A DNA stretch of 64,000 nt. Source: Orthonyx spaldingii (lineage: Eukaryota > Chordata > Aves > Passeriformes > Orthonychidae). Location of the stretch: the NCBI GenBank assembly GCA_013397795.1, contig VZTJ01002531.1, positions 434,001 to 498,000 of the forward strand, in the 5' to 3' direction. This document shows positions 15,001 to 27,300 of the stretch, one piece after another (the stretch's first letter is position 1; each line of letters starts with the position of its first letter). The notes under the pieces are model-generated. The model was not told the DNA's origin. It ran no database searches and was given only the letters and a program-made list of their open reading frames with translations. Position numbers and translations under genes: made by a program.

Positions 15001-15849
15001 ATATGTGAAATTTAAAAATTTTTTCACCAAATTGTGCACTCAGAAATTTTCCTGAAGGCAATCTTTAAACATTAATACAGACTTTTTTTTTCCATTTTTA
15101 TTGCAACCTGAAATATTCCTGTAATGCTTCCATGGCAAACTGGGTAACAACACATTTAATGTTTCCATCAAATAAAGTATATTTAAATTCTAAGCAGCTA
15201 TATAAAATTAATTATTTAAGCTCTAAACTTAGAATCATTTGACACTGTAAAACCCAAATAGGGCTTAACAATTTCAACTGTCTATATTATTAAGACCTGC
15301 AGTTCTCAAATGTATATAGTACCCCCTGAGAGGACACTGAACCTCCTGATCCTTTCAGTCCCAGCTTACTTTGGCCAACAGGCAATGGTGTGATTAGAGC
15401 CTTCTACCAATGGAAAACAGATTTGCATTTTAGTCCTTCAATATGCTTCACCAGCTTGTGCCTCCACACTTGAATTCCTGGTTCTACAGCAGGGATTGGA
15501 TTTATGTTTTCCTTATGCTTTTTTGACAACAATCTAGGTTCTATATGCCAGGCCTGCTGGAACGATCCAGCCTGGAACAGTCAATGGTGTGGCAAAGGGT
15601 GATGGAATCCCAAAACTTTTCCCAGGACTTGGAGGTCGTGTTTTTATTTACAGCTCTCTGGAAATTTAGAGACCTTGAAGTGGGATGTTTTGGTAATGTG
15701 TGGTGAAAGTTTGTAAGGCCTGTAGCCTTGTAAGACCAGACAGATTTTTCATTTAGCATAAATATTCAAAGCATTTTTGTGCAAGTGTAACTACTGATCG
15801 GCAGTTTTCAAATAATTTGAAATCATCACAAAAATTTCCTCTCCAAGAA
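1..15849. other. Intergenic DNA downstream of the NAALADL2-like gene
   Basis: AT-rich sequence without convincing exons on either strand. The only repeat I can name is the CR1 tail at 12914-13100. Open frames of up to 130 codons (for example 6777-7169 and 5432-5791, plus strand) have no recognisable domain and look like chance. A small CpG-rich spot lies at 6520-6540. In known vertebrate maps the next gene downstream of NAALADL2 is far away (TBL1XR1, convergent), which agrees with an empty flank. Confidence 0.6.
12914..13100 (+). mobile_element. CR1 LINE 3' fragment
   Basis: The block has the order typical of the 3' end of avian CR1: ctgtgagggtg, cactggcacagattgccc, agagaggttgtgga, ccatccctggaag, then gaggttggaatagatgacc and a ggttccttc-like end. 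It is diverged and lacks the usual terminal ATTCTRTG repeats. Only the 3' UTR portion is present, with no reverse transcriptase coding, as is normal for 5'-truncated CR1 copies. Confidence 0.88.
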
Positions 15850-16465
15850 ACATTAGAGAAAACAACTCTTTATTTTCACACAGAAATGGAATAAATCAGA
15901 GTTTATCTGTATTCTCAGAACTGAGGTATTTATTGTTCCACAGGAGTAAAGGTGTTCTGTGCATTTCCACTCCAGTGCTGGATACCCAATGGAAACGCCA
16001 CATCCTTCAACTACTTACTCTGAATGGAGCAAGGAAGAAGATGAGCTTGCTGAAAACCTTAAGAAACTCGAGTCAGATTTTTCTGGCAGAGGAAATGAAA
16101 ATCTGCCCTGGGTGCACATCTGGGGTGTCTCAGAACCAGGGACGTGCTCGGTACTTCGCGTGATTGAGCTCTTGGTCATAAACACATATTTTACATACAA
16201 AAATACAGCAGATGTCCTTCCAAAAATCATCTCTGAAGTGTTATTCCCTCTCTTTATGTTTCATACATTCAGGAACAGACATTTGAGATATACTGTGAAC
16301 AGTGCAAAATACTGTTTTACATTTCTTACACCACGTGTTGCGGTACCTTTAAGCACCAGCTGAAGGAAAGGCTGAGAAAGGTTTGATCCTCAGAGCAGTT
16401 CTGGTCCAAGTTGAACTTTTGTTTAGCAAGTTGTAAACAAATGTCTTAGAATGCAGAGAATCCTC
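15850..16465 (-). other. NAALADL2: Probable 3' UTR of the NAALADL2-like gene
   Basis: This is sequence directly downstream of the TGA stop. The first two minus-strand AATAAA signals are at 15934-15929 and 15874-15869. The second is followed within about 40 nt by a G/T-rich stretch (gttgttttctc, then ggaaatttttgtg), which makes it the better cleavage candidate and gives a 3' UTR of roughly 600 nt. The true end could be much further left, because avian 3' UTRs are often longer and alternative sites are common. Confidence 0.4.
15869..15874 (-). terminator. Candidate polyadenylation signal AATAAA
   Basis: A canonical hexamer on the minus strand, 592 nt beyond the stop codon, with a G/T-rich tract downstream. 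Another AATAAA lies 60 nt closer to the stop (15934-15929) but has a weaker downstream element. RNA data would be needed to choose between them. Confidence 0.35.
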
Positions 16466-16664
16466 TCATTTCTTCCCAGCTAAGGTAGTCTCAAACACAT
16501 CAAGTCCTGCTTTGAAGTAAACCTGAGCTGAATTGATGCTGTTCAGCACCTCTGACAAGGCTGCCTGAATGGTCTCATTTGACTGATGCAGTTTGCAGTG
16601 CTCCAGTGCCTCCAGCAGTACTGAAAACTGGCTGGTCCTGTCGTCCAGTCTGTAAAGAATATTT
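16466..16664 (-). CDS. NAALADL2: NAALADL2-like terminal coding exon with stop codon
   Basis: The coding part is 199 nt: one base finishing the split Arg codon, 65 codons and TGA (16468-16466). The peptide opens NILYRLDDRTSQFSVLLEAL and ends LDVFETTLAGKK. YRNILY across the junction corresponds to the conserved YRHVIY-like strand of relatives. The amphipathic stretch ALSEVLNSINSAQVYFKAGL corresponds to the last helix of the domain, which packs at the dimer interface in the family. One N-glycosylation sequon (Asn-Glu-Thr) lies at exon residues 29-31, which fits an extracellular C-terminus. The acceptor reads ttccctttcag on the minus strand. The open frame continues four codons into the intron before the acceptor, but the phase match with the upstream AG donor fixes the exon start at 16664. 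Confidence 0.92.
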
Positions 16665-19600
16665 CTGAAAGGGAACAATGGAGAGAATGGTAAACTTTTT
16701 ACTCAAAAACAATTCATCAGATGCCATCAAGAAACCCTGCAAGTATTAGCCACAGCTTACAGATGGTGCATATTGTGCACAGTAAAGCTGACCCATGGCA
16801 GAGTGAGAGGCAAATGCATATTTATTATGCTTTTGTAAACTGAATCTGTTCATTGAACTGCATTTACTTACATTGGAGCAGTCACTAAATCCATCAAAGA
16901 AATCTCACATTCCTCTTAGACTATTCAAGATTTTATTCAAAAGCATGAGCCTAGACCTATCACACCCCTCATGAAGGATTTTGTGTCTCAGATGTATTCC
17001 ATTTATTCTCCTCTAAAAAAAGTTTGGTTATTGCTGTGAACCCTCAGCACAGGTTTTTGTTTTTCCTATCTGCTCACGTTATTTATTTCACACTTCAGAT
17101 GTGAAATTTCAGCTGCATTGAAGTCAATGGTAAAACTCTCATTGCCTTCAGCACAGACCTTATTTCATCAATAATCCTTTGTGGGATCAGAACAAGAGTA
17201 ACCCATCTTTAATGTCCCATACTCAAGGAAGGAAACAAACAGCACACAGAGCTAAACCCTTGTGAAACAAAATGTGTGTTTTCCAGTATTATCTGCAAAA
17301 ATTTTTAACGGTTTGTAGAAAAACAGATGCAAGAGTATTGTGTATTGGAAACACTCTCTGTATGAGGTGTGGAAGGCTCAGAATTCAAAGCTAGTCCGTG
17401 ATTTTAATGAGACTCTTTGAAGCAGGCTATAAACATTACCCAAAAACAGGTGTAATCATTATTCTAATTAGAAGAGTACATAAATATCATAAATCTCCAC
17501 CCAGGAGCTGCTTTGATTGTAAACAGAAGTGAGTGAAATTTGAAACAGGAAAGTTACAGTGATTTGGTGCAGGACCTTGTCCTTAAATACAGGACAGGTG
17601 TTCAGGGCAGGGGAGAAGCTGTTTCATGGAGCACCCAGCAAGAAAAGGACAAGTTACACACTTATTTAGTAACCTAATGGCACGACAGAACAGGCCAAAT
17701 GGCAATTCCAATTTAGTAATAAAGCTGCCAAGTTGATTTACACAAGACAGATGAACACAAAAGTGCATCTTATCATTCCATGAATCACCAAACAGCCAGA
17801 CTGCCTGGGGATAAGGTAACAAAGTAGCCCAGTAAATGACACCACAGAACACCTATGATCTTCTGGTTTTCAGTTTTAAAAAAACATTTTGAATGAGAAG
17901 TCATGCTTTTCAAAGACATGAAGTAACTCCTGTCCTCATAAGGCAATTTTCCAGTTCATGTTTTTGCCTCCCTATATCGGGTATACATCCAAACCCTAAA
18001 ATGTGTAGAAGGAATGGTAAGTTTTGCATCCCCTGACAGCAATACATCCAGACAGTTCAAGGGGTCTGCAATGCAATACATTGGAGTTCTAAACAGAGGA
18101 GGGACAGGGTTTGAATCCAACACTGCAGCACAAAGACAATTTAAACAAGAGGTCGTCACTGACATAGACCATTTAGCCTGCCACAGCTTAGGAGTGCGTG
18201 CAAGAACAGCTCAGTGGGGATGGAAAGCCCCATCAAGAGGGAAGAAACAGGCAGATGTGGCAATAACTTCCTCAGATGGCACTGCAGCAGCCACAGGACA
18301 ACTTCCTGCTTCCTGAGCTCTGAGCTGATGCTGCTCTTCCCTAACTGTGGTGGAGATCATACTCAAAGGTGACTCAAGTTATCTCATGGACTGTCCCAAA
18401 GCAGCCTCTGTGATACAGTAAATGAAAACTGTGTATGTTGAGACCCAGATAAATTCTTGGTTGGTTTTTAAGGATAGGCTGTGCTGTGGGAAATACTGCA
18501 TTTTGCAAAGTAGGGATTCATTTTGCTCCCTCAGTTCAGAGACTCCTGCTGAGATCAGTGCAAAGCAGAACCAGGCTTTTGAAGAACTCTCCTCTATAGT
18601 TCCTGTAGTTAAAGGGAGAAAGAAGCCTGCTCATAGCCCCTCAAACACCTCCAGCAGCAAGGACAGTGCTAGACACAATCACATTATTTTCTACCCTCAG
18701 GAGAGATCTGGTTGCTGGTGGCTGGGAGAGTTTGACTGAGCTGGAATTCTACTCCAAATGCCTACAACACTGGCGCCCTGATCTGTGTTAGGATCCCTCT
18801 ATTCCTTTATGTCAACTTATAAAAACATCATAAGACAGCAACCATCAGCAGAGCAACACTAACTCAGACTGCCAGAAACCAGGCTCTGAAGAGGGGATGG
18901 CCTGAACACTGGGGACTGCCAAGACAACATCTGTGGTGAATAGGAACAGATCTTCTCATGTCCCATCTTCAAATGTGCTCTAAACGAAGGCTAAAAAGAT
19001 GGTTTACCTTGATTCACAAGGGTGTTAATACAATTCAAATCTACTGCTGTGATTTCGGAATCACTGGTGTTTCCACAGTAAATCCATAGGCAAGTGATCC
19101 AAGTAAAAACAAGTATTCCTAGTCCACCCCACCTGAATGCAGGGCAGGTTAGTGTCTGATGAGGGAAGCTTAGCTGTTTGATGAATGAAAGAGACAAGCA
19201 GTCTACTGTTGTAATTTTAAAATAGTATCTTAACTTCTGAAATAGTAATAGGACTTCAGAATAGCTGATTATATAGTATGACAGAACCTAATTTTTATTT
19301 TTATGTATGCAAATAATAATAAGTAATATAATACAGTATCTGGGTTTTTTTTTTTAGTTTTCTGCTGGGAGTTCTCAGTGGGATCTTGTATTTTCCAATT
19401 ACTTATCTTTGCTTGGCAAGCCATGCCACCCCATTGTCCCATAAAATGATTTCTCTCTTTATGCATGTTCATGAGAGTCAATTTAAACAAGTTTACTTCT
19501 TATCTCTGTTGAAGCTTCATCAAATGAAAAAAATGGCCAGTTCAGTTTATTACTTCCAAGCCTTTACAAGTCAGAAAGGTGTTTTCATTAAAGATTACAC

Positions 19601-22213
19601 AGGGACTGAAAAATAAACCCCAGCCATTTCACTGACACAAGGTATCACCATGTGCCCACAACATGCAGAATGATAGCAAGAGACTTTAATTTATACTGTG
19701 AAATTCAATTACTTAAACATTACCTAACACAAATTGGTTTTGTAGCCTACACCTCTAAAACAACAGTTCCAGCCTCTGGCCTAATTGCTTAAGTATCTAC
19801 CTTCATCTTTAACTATTTTGATCTTCTACATGTAATTCACACAGTCAGCCTGACCCCCACAGAACAAAAACGACACTCCTAAACAGAAAACTGCAATATA
19901 TTATTGATGACAGTAATGAAATTACAACACACATCATTCATCTTAATGGGCTTGTTTCTGTGACACATGCCAGTGACCTGAAAACTGTAACACTGAAGTA
20001 GGAAACCTAATTAACAACTTCAGGCAGTACCACTGAAAGAGATAAAAGAGCTACAAAGAAAACAAACAGCCTTAGCAAAGTAAAAAAAGGATAAACAGAG
20101 CCTCTTCTGTAACTTTTATAATCCCTTGGCGGGCTTAGGAACATAAGCATTCCCCATCAAAATAATGCCATGAAATGCTGTTCTACATAACCACAAATAA
20201 GGAGGTACTGTCACACCCACCAGACCAGCAGGAATTTGACAATTCTTGAATGACAGATCACACAAAAATATATTGACTTTAACACAACTCCAATATTAGA
20301 GCAACTGGACAGTACAAGAAGAAACCAGATTACTACATTATTCTTGTCACGAAAAACGATTTTTCAGCTCGCAGGAAAATTTTGTCTGTAGGTAATGTAC
20401 AACACAAGATGAATTATTCAGGCACTTACAAACAGACTCCTATCTAAGAGCCCACGTTTGAGATTTTGAAAAGTAATTATTAAATCATTAGGACATGATG
20501 GTAAGTCTAACCGTCCCACATGAAATGAGTGCAGGTTTTCTCTGCAGAATCACATTAAAATTGTTTACAGATAAATGCTATGGGCAGCCTCAGTTATAAC
20601 ACAATGTGCTATGACTTCAGCATCCTCACAAACTGAATTTTATAATTCCCTGAATTGTTTTTTCTTGTACTCACCAAGAAAAGAAAAAAAGAAAAAAAGC
20701 ACACCACACCAGAACAAAGATTCTCAGAATTTCCCTTTCTCCTGATACTGTTCAATTTTGAATGCACTTTTCTTACATCTAGGAGTGTGTTCTCATTCAT
20801 GTTTGTAAGACATAAAATATGATTACCTTGGTAAATAAGTAAATGCACTCTAACAACAATATTTACATGTTGGGACTTCCAGTTCCACACAGTGGTTATT
20901 CATTGTGGGACCTAAGAGCTTTACAAATTCTTCTTCTCTGGAAACAGCACAAGATGATTTATTCTGTTTTTTTTTACAAAAGTTAGCACCTGCAAAAATT
21001 TTGCAGTGAACATACAGAAAGTTTCCCTTCTTCCTCTGGGCCCCTTATCCTTTTGATTTCCAATGGTTCTCCTCCTTTCCTCTCTTCTTACTTTTAAAAC
21101 CTTTTTGACATCCACATGCGTTTTTGTTATCTTACCTATTTTATTTCACAGACCTATTGTGGCAAAAGGTTTATAATTATAAAATTATAGCTGCTGGGCA
21201 TGTAAGATCAACTTGTATCCAGAGAAAATATATGCCCTGGTGAACTGTCATTACATGTCATTAGAGCTGATCCAGAGGAACCCTTTTTTGTTTCTACAAT
21301 GTTTATTCCTTGCTGGACTGAATGCTGAAGCTGCTGGCTCTGGGGCCATGGCATGGAACAACACACACATGGCCAGGGAAGATGGGGATGTGGCAGCCAA
21401 CCATTCAGGGCAGCTCAGCTGGAGATGTCACCACTCCTTCAGTGCCCTAAGCCCCCGCAAACCCAGCATGTCATTTTAAAGGATCTCTGTTTGTAATGTG
21501 TTGTTCATATCTGTTGTTCCCTGCACATCCTCTCCTTTTTTAAAGCGCCATCAGCTGCCTTCCCTCAGTGCTCTCATTTACTGGGTGCAACCTGTTCCAC
21601 CAATATATATATTCCAGAAACGGATATATTTAAAATCATGTACACTCAGAGGTGAGTGGCTGCCTGAAAGGGATGTATGTGCATGTTATCAGCAGTTGAT
21701 AAGCTGCAGGTAATCTAGATATCAAATGGAAATAAAGTCCAACCAACTGAAAGGCATTTCAAAGGCACCGTTACGTGACAGTGGTAAACCAGATAAACTC
21801 ACTCCCTGCTGGATACAAATTTATCTTGCATAAAAGGCATTAGGACACCTCTAATTGAGTCAATTATGGCAAGCGGAGGTTGTGGTAAGTCTGCCTGAAC
21901 AGAATCCTGTTGGGACATGGGAGGTCATTATTCCAGGTTTGAGTACATTTCTGAGAGCCCAATTTTCAATAGGCCTTCTTAAAAAAATTAATACTGATTT
22001 TGGCAGCTTTGTGAAGTGTCTCAATGCTTGCCTTGGCTTGACTGCCTGCCAGATAAACAAAGGGGAAAAAGAGAAGCCAAACTCGAAGAATAGTGGGTTA
22101 TAAGATCCATTATATTTTATTTCCCTACAGTTCTCTTAGATTACAGTATTTCTTAAAGGTAAGGGATGCACTGTCATGAAACACACTCATCTTTTACTAA
22201 AGGATCACTAAAA

Positions 22214-22230
22214 CCTAACCTAACCCTAAC
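22214..22230. repeat. Short telomere-like CCTAAC/CCCTAA run
   Basis: Seventeen bases made of CCTAA, CCTAA and CCCTAAC in tandem, nearly matching the vertebrate telomere repeat on its C-rich strand. It may be a degenerate interstitial telomeric sequence or chance. Confidence 0.4.
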
Positions 22231-24364
22231 TCTAGCATAAGTTTCAGCTTGATGCATTTTAACAGCTTTAAATTTTTGTGAGGGCCTTGGTGCACCAACA
22301 CCAGATTCCAAAGCACATGTACGAGCATTCAGAATCCTAAAGACAAAGCAAAAGGTCAGTTAAAGAATTCAAGCCAAGTAAGGATTGCTTGAGGACTTTT
22401 TTTATGACCAAAACTCAACATTCACAGGAAACATTCATTTCTGTTCTGAAACATGTAAGGGAACTATTCTTTTGATAGCTAAATAATTTCTGCCAGCAGA
22501 AAAGATTGACATAAAGTTAACAATGCTAAGCTTGATTTTCTAATAATAGGACAGTATTCTGTGATGCCTGAGAAAAAAAAATGAAATACTAAATCTATGA
22601 CAACCTGTAGCTAAACTTTTTCATTTCGTTAAATAAACAGTAATTACTTCATTTCCTAATTTTTGTGACTTAGGATAGCAAACAGTGTCTAATATAATAT
22701 ATAATAACCACGAACAGATGGAAGCTGGAAACTTGAGGCAAGTAGCAGATCATTAGAGGACTGATGTTCTGGAACAGTCTCCAATAAGAATAATGGAGCT
22801 AAGAAGCCTGACTAGCTTAAAGACTGAGTTTGAGTAAAATCAGGCTGCAATAAAACATCTGTTTGCCAGTGTTGAACATCAACACTACCATGCACTCACA
22901 GTTTTTCTCCTGGTGAAAACTGGCTGAGTTTAGGAGCTGACTTCTTTCTTGCTTTGGAGTAAACAAGATCGGTAGGTAAGGAGGATCCAATCTACAGCTT
23001 CAACAGTAGAGAATGACTTCACAGAAGTGGAACAAAAAATTAAGAATACGATTCATTTGTTCTTCAGAAGTTGCAAGTCACTATTTATCACTGCTGAAGT
23101 GCAGTCCTCTAATTAGGCACTATTTTCTCTAGGGTTTTACACAAATTAATTAAACAACTTTATGTAGAAATTTCTGAAGAAGCCACAGAACTCACTAGCA
23201 GAGTCTTTGCCACAAAGCTTCCAAACCCTCTGTGCAGCTGGTGAGAGAATGAAGAATACCCAATGGAAATGTAAAAATTCCTTGAAAATCCACCAATACT
23301 TTTCCTGTGATTTCTTAGAACAAGGACTTATATCTATACTTAAAAGAGTGATGATGCATTGAACAAAATTGATATAACTGTATTTTAAAATGTTATTTGC
23401 TGGCAGCAACGTGCATGAAATATTCTTTGTTAAACTTCAAATAATGTAGCTGTCAGTAACAAATGTAGGCATGTTGTTCTTTCAATGATTTATGCTATAC
23501 TTGCTTTTCAAGTGAAAGAAACATATGCTTGTGTGAATAATTTGGAGGAAGCTATCTGTCTTTTAAGGATGTCTCAGTCTCAAACACTCGAATTCAAAGC
23601 AGATGTGCTACTATTTTGAAGAACTGGAGGGAAGTGAATTAATAAAATTATTTCCAAATGGCTCACAGCTGATGTTCTGATGGCTTCACAGGGCTTTTTG
23701 TTTAGAGATCATTTAAAACATCCTCTTCCTAAGGAGGAACCCCATTTCTAAACAAAGCAGCATGCAGTGGCCAGGGCTTAGTGCAGGAAACTGGCTTGAC
23801 CTTGATCTCCAGTTCTGATCCTGACTGGGTTTATCACCCTAAATAACTCCGTGCCACGTGACACGAGGCCATTCCCAGAGGTCATTAACATAAGAGTTAA
23901 CGAGGGATAAAAGATTATGTCATAATACATCTTTAAAGAAATGCCTAAAGTTACATCACTATTACCTTCAATGGCAGGTACACACACAAAATTAACACTT
24001 TTTTAAAGTCCCAGTTAAGGTAATTTTCCTGCTAATGGTCTCATCAACACATTTTCTAAGCTCTATTGCCTGGGTAATATGTACGTAGGGGAATATTGCA
24101 TATTAACTATTTTCCCAATGAATTCCATTTATTTTTGTACTATATTCAGTAAGTGTTCTTGGCTAATATTTCAACCATACATGAGTGGTTCTTATCTGTC
24201 ATGATCAAAAATGTGGAATCACATATTTATTGGATCTAAAAAACGTTACCAGTACTACTGTTTATTTGAAAGATGAAATAATGTATAAAATATTAAGTTT
24301 CTGTCATGTTTCATAAATGATTCAGAATCCAATACTTTGTATAGCTTTCTGAGATCACAGTAGA

Positions 24365-24376
24365 TTTTTTTTTTTT
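24365..24376. repeat. Poly(T) tract, 12 bases
   Basis: T run in the last intron, without an associated element. Confidence 0.75.
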
Positions 24377-27300
24377 CCTGGAACTAAATATTCTTGCCCT
24401 ATTTAGCACCATAAGTGCAGACTCAAGCAGGATCTGCCAGCAAGGGACACGGAGTGGAGCTGCATCCTAACCACAAGTCTTGCTGGAGGTTGGCATGAGA
24501 GCTCTGCACTGAGCTCCCAGAACAGCTGTGGCAGGGCTTTTACAGTCAGCAGAACAACTGCTGTGAAATGGGCTACAACATCCAATAAAGACAAGTATTA
24601 AAATAAATGTCATTTTACAAAAAAAAAAACCAAAAACCAGGTTTTTTTGCAAGGCCAAGACCATGCAGATTCGTGGGAATCATGAGGAATTTTATTTCCT
24701 GGACAAAGTCTTGTCTTCAGGACAACTAATGCTGTGTTACATTACAGTATCATAATATTTACTGGATCACAAACAAAATGGGTCTGATGTATTGTACAGG
24801 CAGAAGTCTCTAAGTATACAAATCAACCTAATTAAAAAGATGGAAGAAAATTCATCAGAAGTACATAGAGGAAAAATAAATTAATAAAATTAATGTATGT
24901 AAAACCAGGTTTCCCTTCATGTTAGAGAACTGAGAAATCTGTTTTCAAACCATGACATAATCCCTGATTTACAGTGGTTTTCTGCTTTTTGCAGGTGTAA
25001 TGAAAAGATTTTCATGTTCCCTGTTTAAATAAGCTTTAAAGTCTGCCATAATTACAGCTCTGCAGATGGCTAATTCAGTAGTATTTATGCAGCAAATGCT
25101 CTTTAAATAGTAAAAATTTACAAGACAACAAATACAGTGATTAATTCGTGGCCATTACATTTATTGGTGATTCCAAAGGAAAAAACATCTCAATTGCCAC
25201 TCAGATCAGGTGTTTTGAGTATGAGTTTCACTCACTTTATTGCATCTCCTCAGTGTTAAGAAAGGGCATAATTCAGCATCGTTATCAGTCATGAGAAAAA
25301 TAATAACCATAGCAGGAATCTGTAAGAGCATTATCAACCCAGTAAATGCCATTGGTGTGTGCTGGGATAAATGTGCTGCTCCATACTTACAATTGCATAA
25401 ACCTCAAACACTGTAAAGTTCAAAGGAATAAGGCAGAAGAAAATGGGAAGGCATTTCGGGAGTAAAAAATACATTTGGACAAATGCCTCACAGAGAGAAG
25501 GGAGCTGGGCAACAACTGCAGAACTGAGAAACACCAGAAAAGGATTAGAAAGGGAAACAAGTAATGCCACTGTTCACAACTCCATTTACAAGCTGTGAAA
25601 AAATTATAGAAGAAAAGGAGCTGCAAGTTTTGAAATATGCAAAAATATGGGGGTCAAAAGTCAGGTAGGAAATCACTGCTGTGCTGAAAGACAGAAATTC
25701 ATTTATTCTGGCTGAATGGCAAAATCTGAGGTACACTATTCTCAATTCTTCCCTTCTCCCCTAGCATAATTCTAGCACTGTATTTACAAATTGCACATGG
25801 CAGATAATAGAGACAGAACATTATCTACTGCTGCCAGTGAAACATGAATTATTTCAGTATTTCCCACACTAAGGATCATCGACAGCGTATCAAATCACTC
25901 TCTGCTGCACATAATACAATGCACAACAATAAAAATACTCCATGCATTTGGTTCAGGTCAGTCAAAAAACATTTCAAATATTACTGCAAAGCAGACAGGA
26001 ATGTTTTCTACTTGAAGTCATAAACGAAGAATTCAAAATGAAGAAACCAAATCTCCAGAGTTTATACAATGAGACAGAACTACTGTCTCCTGGAGAAACT
26101 CTGGGCTAGGATATTGTTTCATTTTTCAGGTGACATTGCACTCCATGTTTACCCACGTTACTCTTTCAGATTAGCAGGATATTTGCATCTTTAATGCCTG
26201 TCCTCTGTAAATCCAAGGAGCAGCTTGTTTACACATGGAGATATAATAAGGTCTTTAATTTTCCTACTAAACATATCTCTAGAAACTGGACTCTTAGGGC
26301 ACGTGTGTTTTGAAACCTGAGAATCTGCTGCAGTTTACCAGCAAAGCAGAAATAAATCCAGTAGAATATACACATGTCAGGAGTGTACATAACGAATCTC
26401 AATCTGAAAAGAAAATATTTGTTCTGGTGAACAACACACGCTTGAGTGGCACGAGTTCAGCAGCAATGCAAATTGCCTTTTTTGAATGGTACTAAAACCA
26501 TCTTTTGATTGTTCTTCCATTTCATTATGTCAAATTCTGGGTGCTCAATCTGTCTTTGCTTACTGCCAGTATTCTGTTCAGTGCATTAAAATGTACTGAT
26601 TTGTTGTAATTTTTTAGCCCCGTGAAGTGTTAATGTCACACTTGGGTATCTGCAATGAAAAGAAGCAAAAGGAAGAAGTTTAACTGGTACAAATGAGCAA
26701 TAAAAACTGCTGGAGGTCTTTGCTGAAAACACAGATTGCTTTCAAAATCCTTACTTTTCACCTACTTTTTACTCAATTCACTTAATTACATCTATTAGAC
26801 AAAGCACAATCACCCTTGTAACAATTCCATAAATAGTGGTGGCAGATGCACACAGCCTTAATGGACAGGATAAACTTGGCACGCTATAATAAAACTCTTA
26901 AAAGAAAGGTTTTTACACAAGTTGTCTTAGATTTTTTTATAAAACTGGTAAAAGAACTGTCAGTCAGGACATAACTGATCCTTAGGCAACGGTCCATTAA
27001 GAATAAAACCCACCTAACTGGAGCAGAAATGACAGCCTGAGCCCTTATACACCCCTTTTTTGCTTTAATTGTAAAGACTGAAGACACAAATTGTGATTTT
27101 AGTGACTCTTTTAGGTTTGGAAATTTTGGGGGAGCATCCCAGGGGTTCTAAGAAATCCTGGGTACTTACTACTGGATCCATCTGGTATCAACAGCATCAA
27201 TCAAATCTGCAAATTAGATGTGGGCCTGAGGAAAAGTGACACTTTCAGTAAGACTGGAGATCCCCCTGCACTGAATGTCCCATGCCTGATGCTCCATGAA

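Noticed and set aside
15959..16363. 134-codon frame on the plus strand, antisense to the probable 3' UTR
   Set aside because: No recognisable domain, no splice context, and a hydrophobic second half of AT-rich character. More likely chance than a gene.
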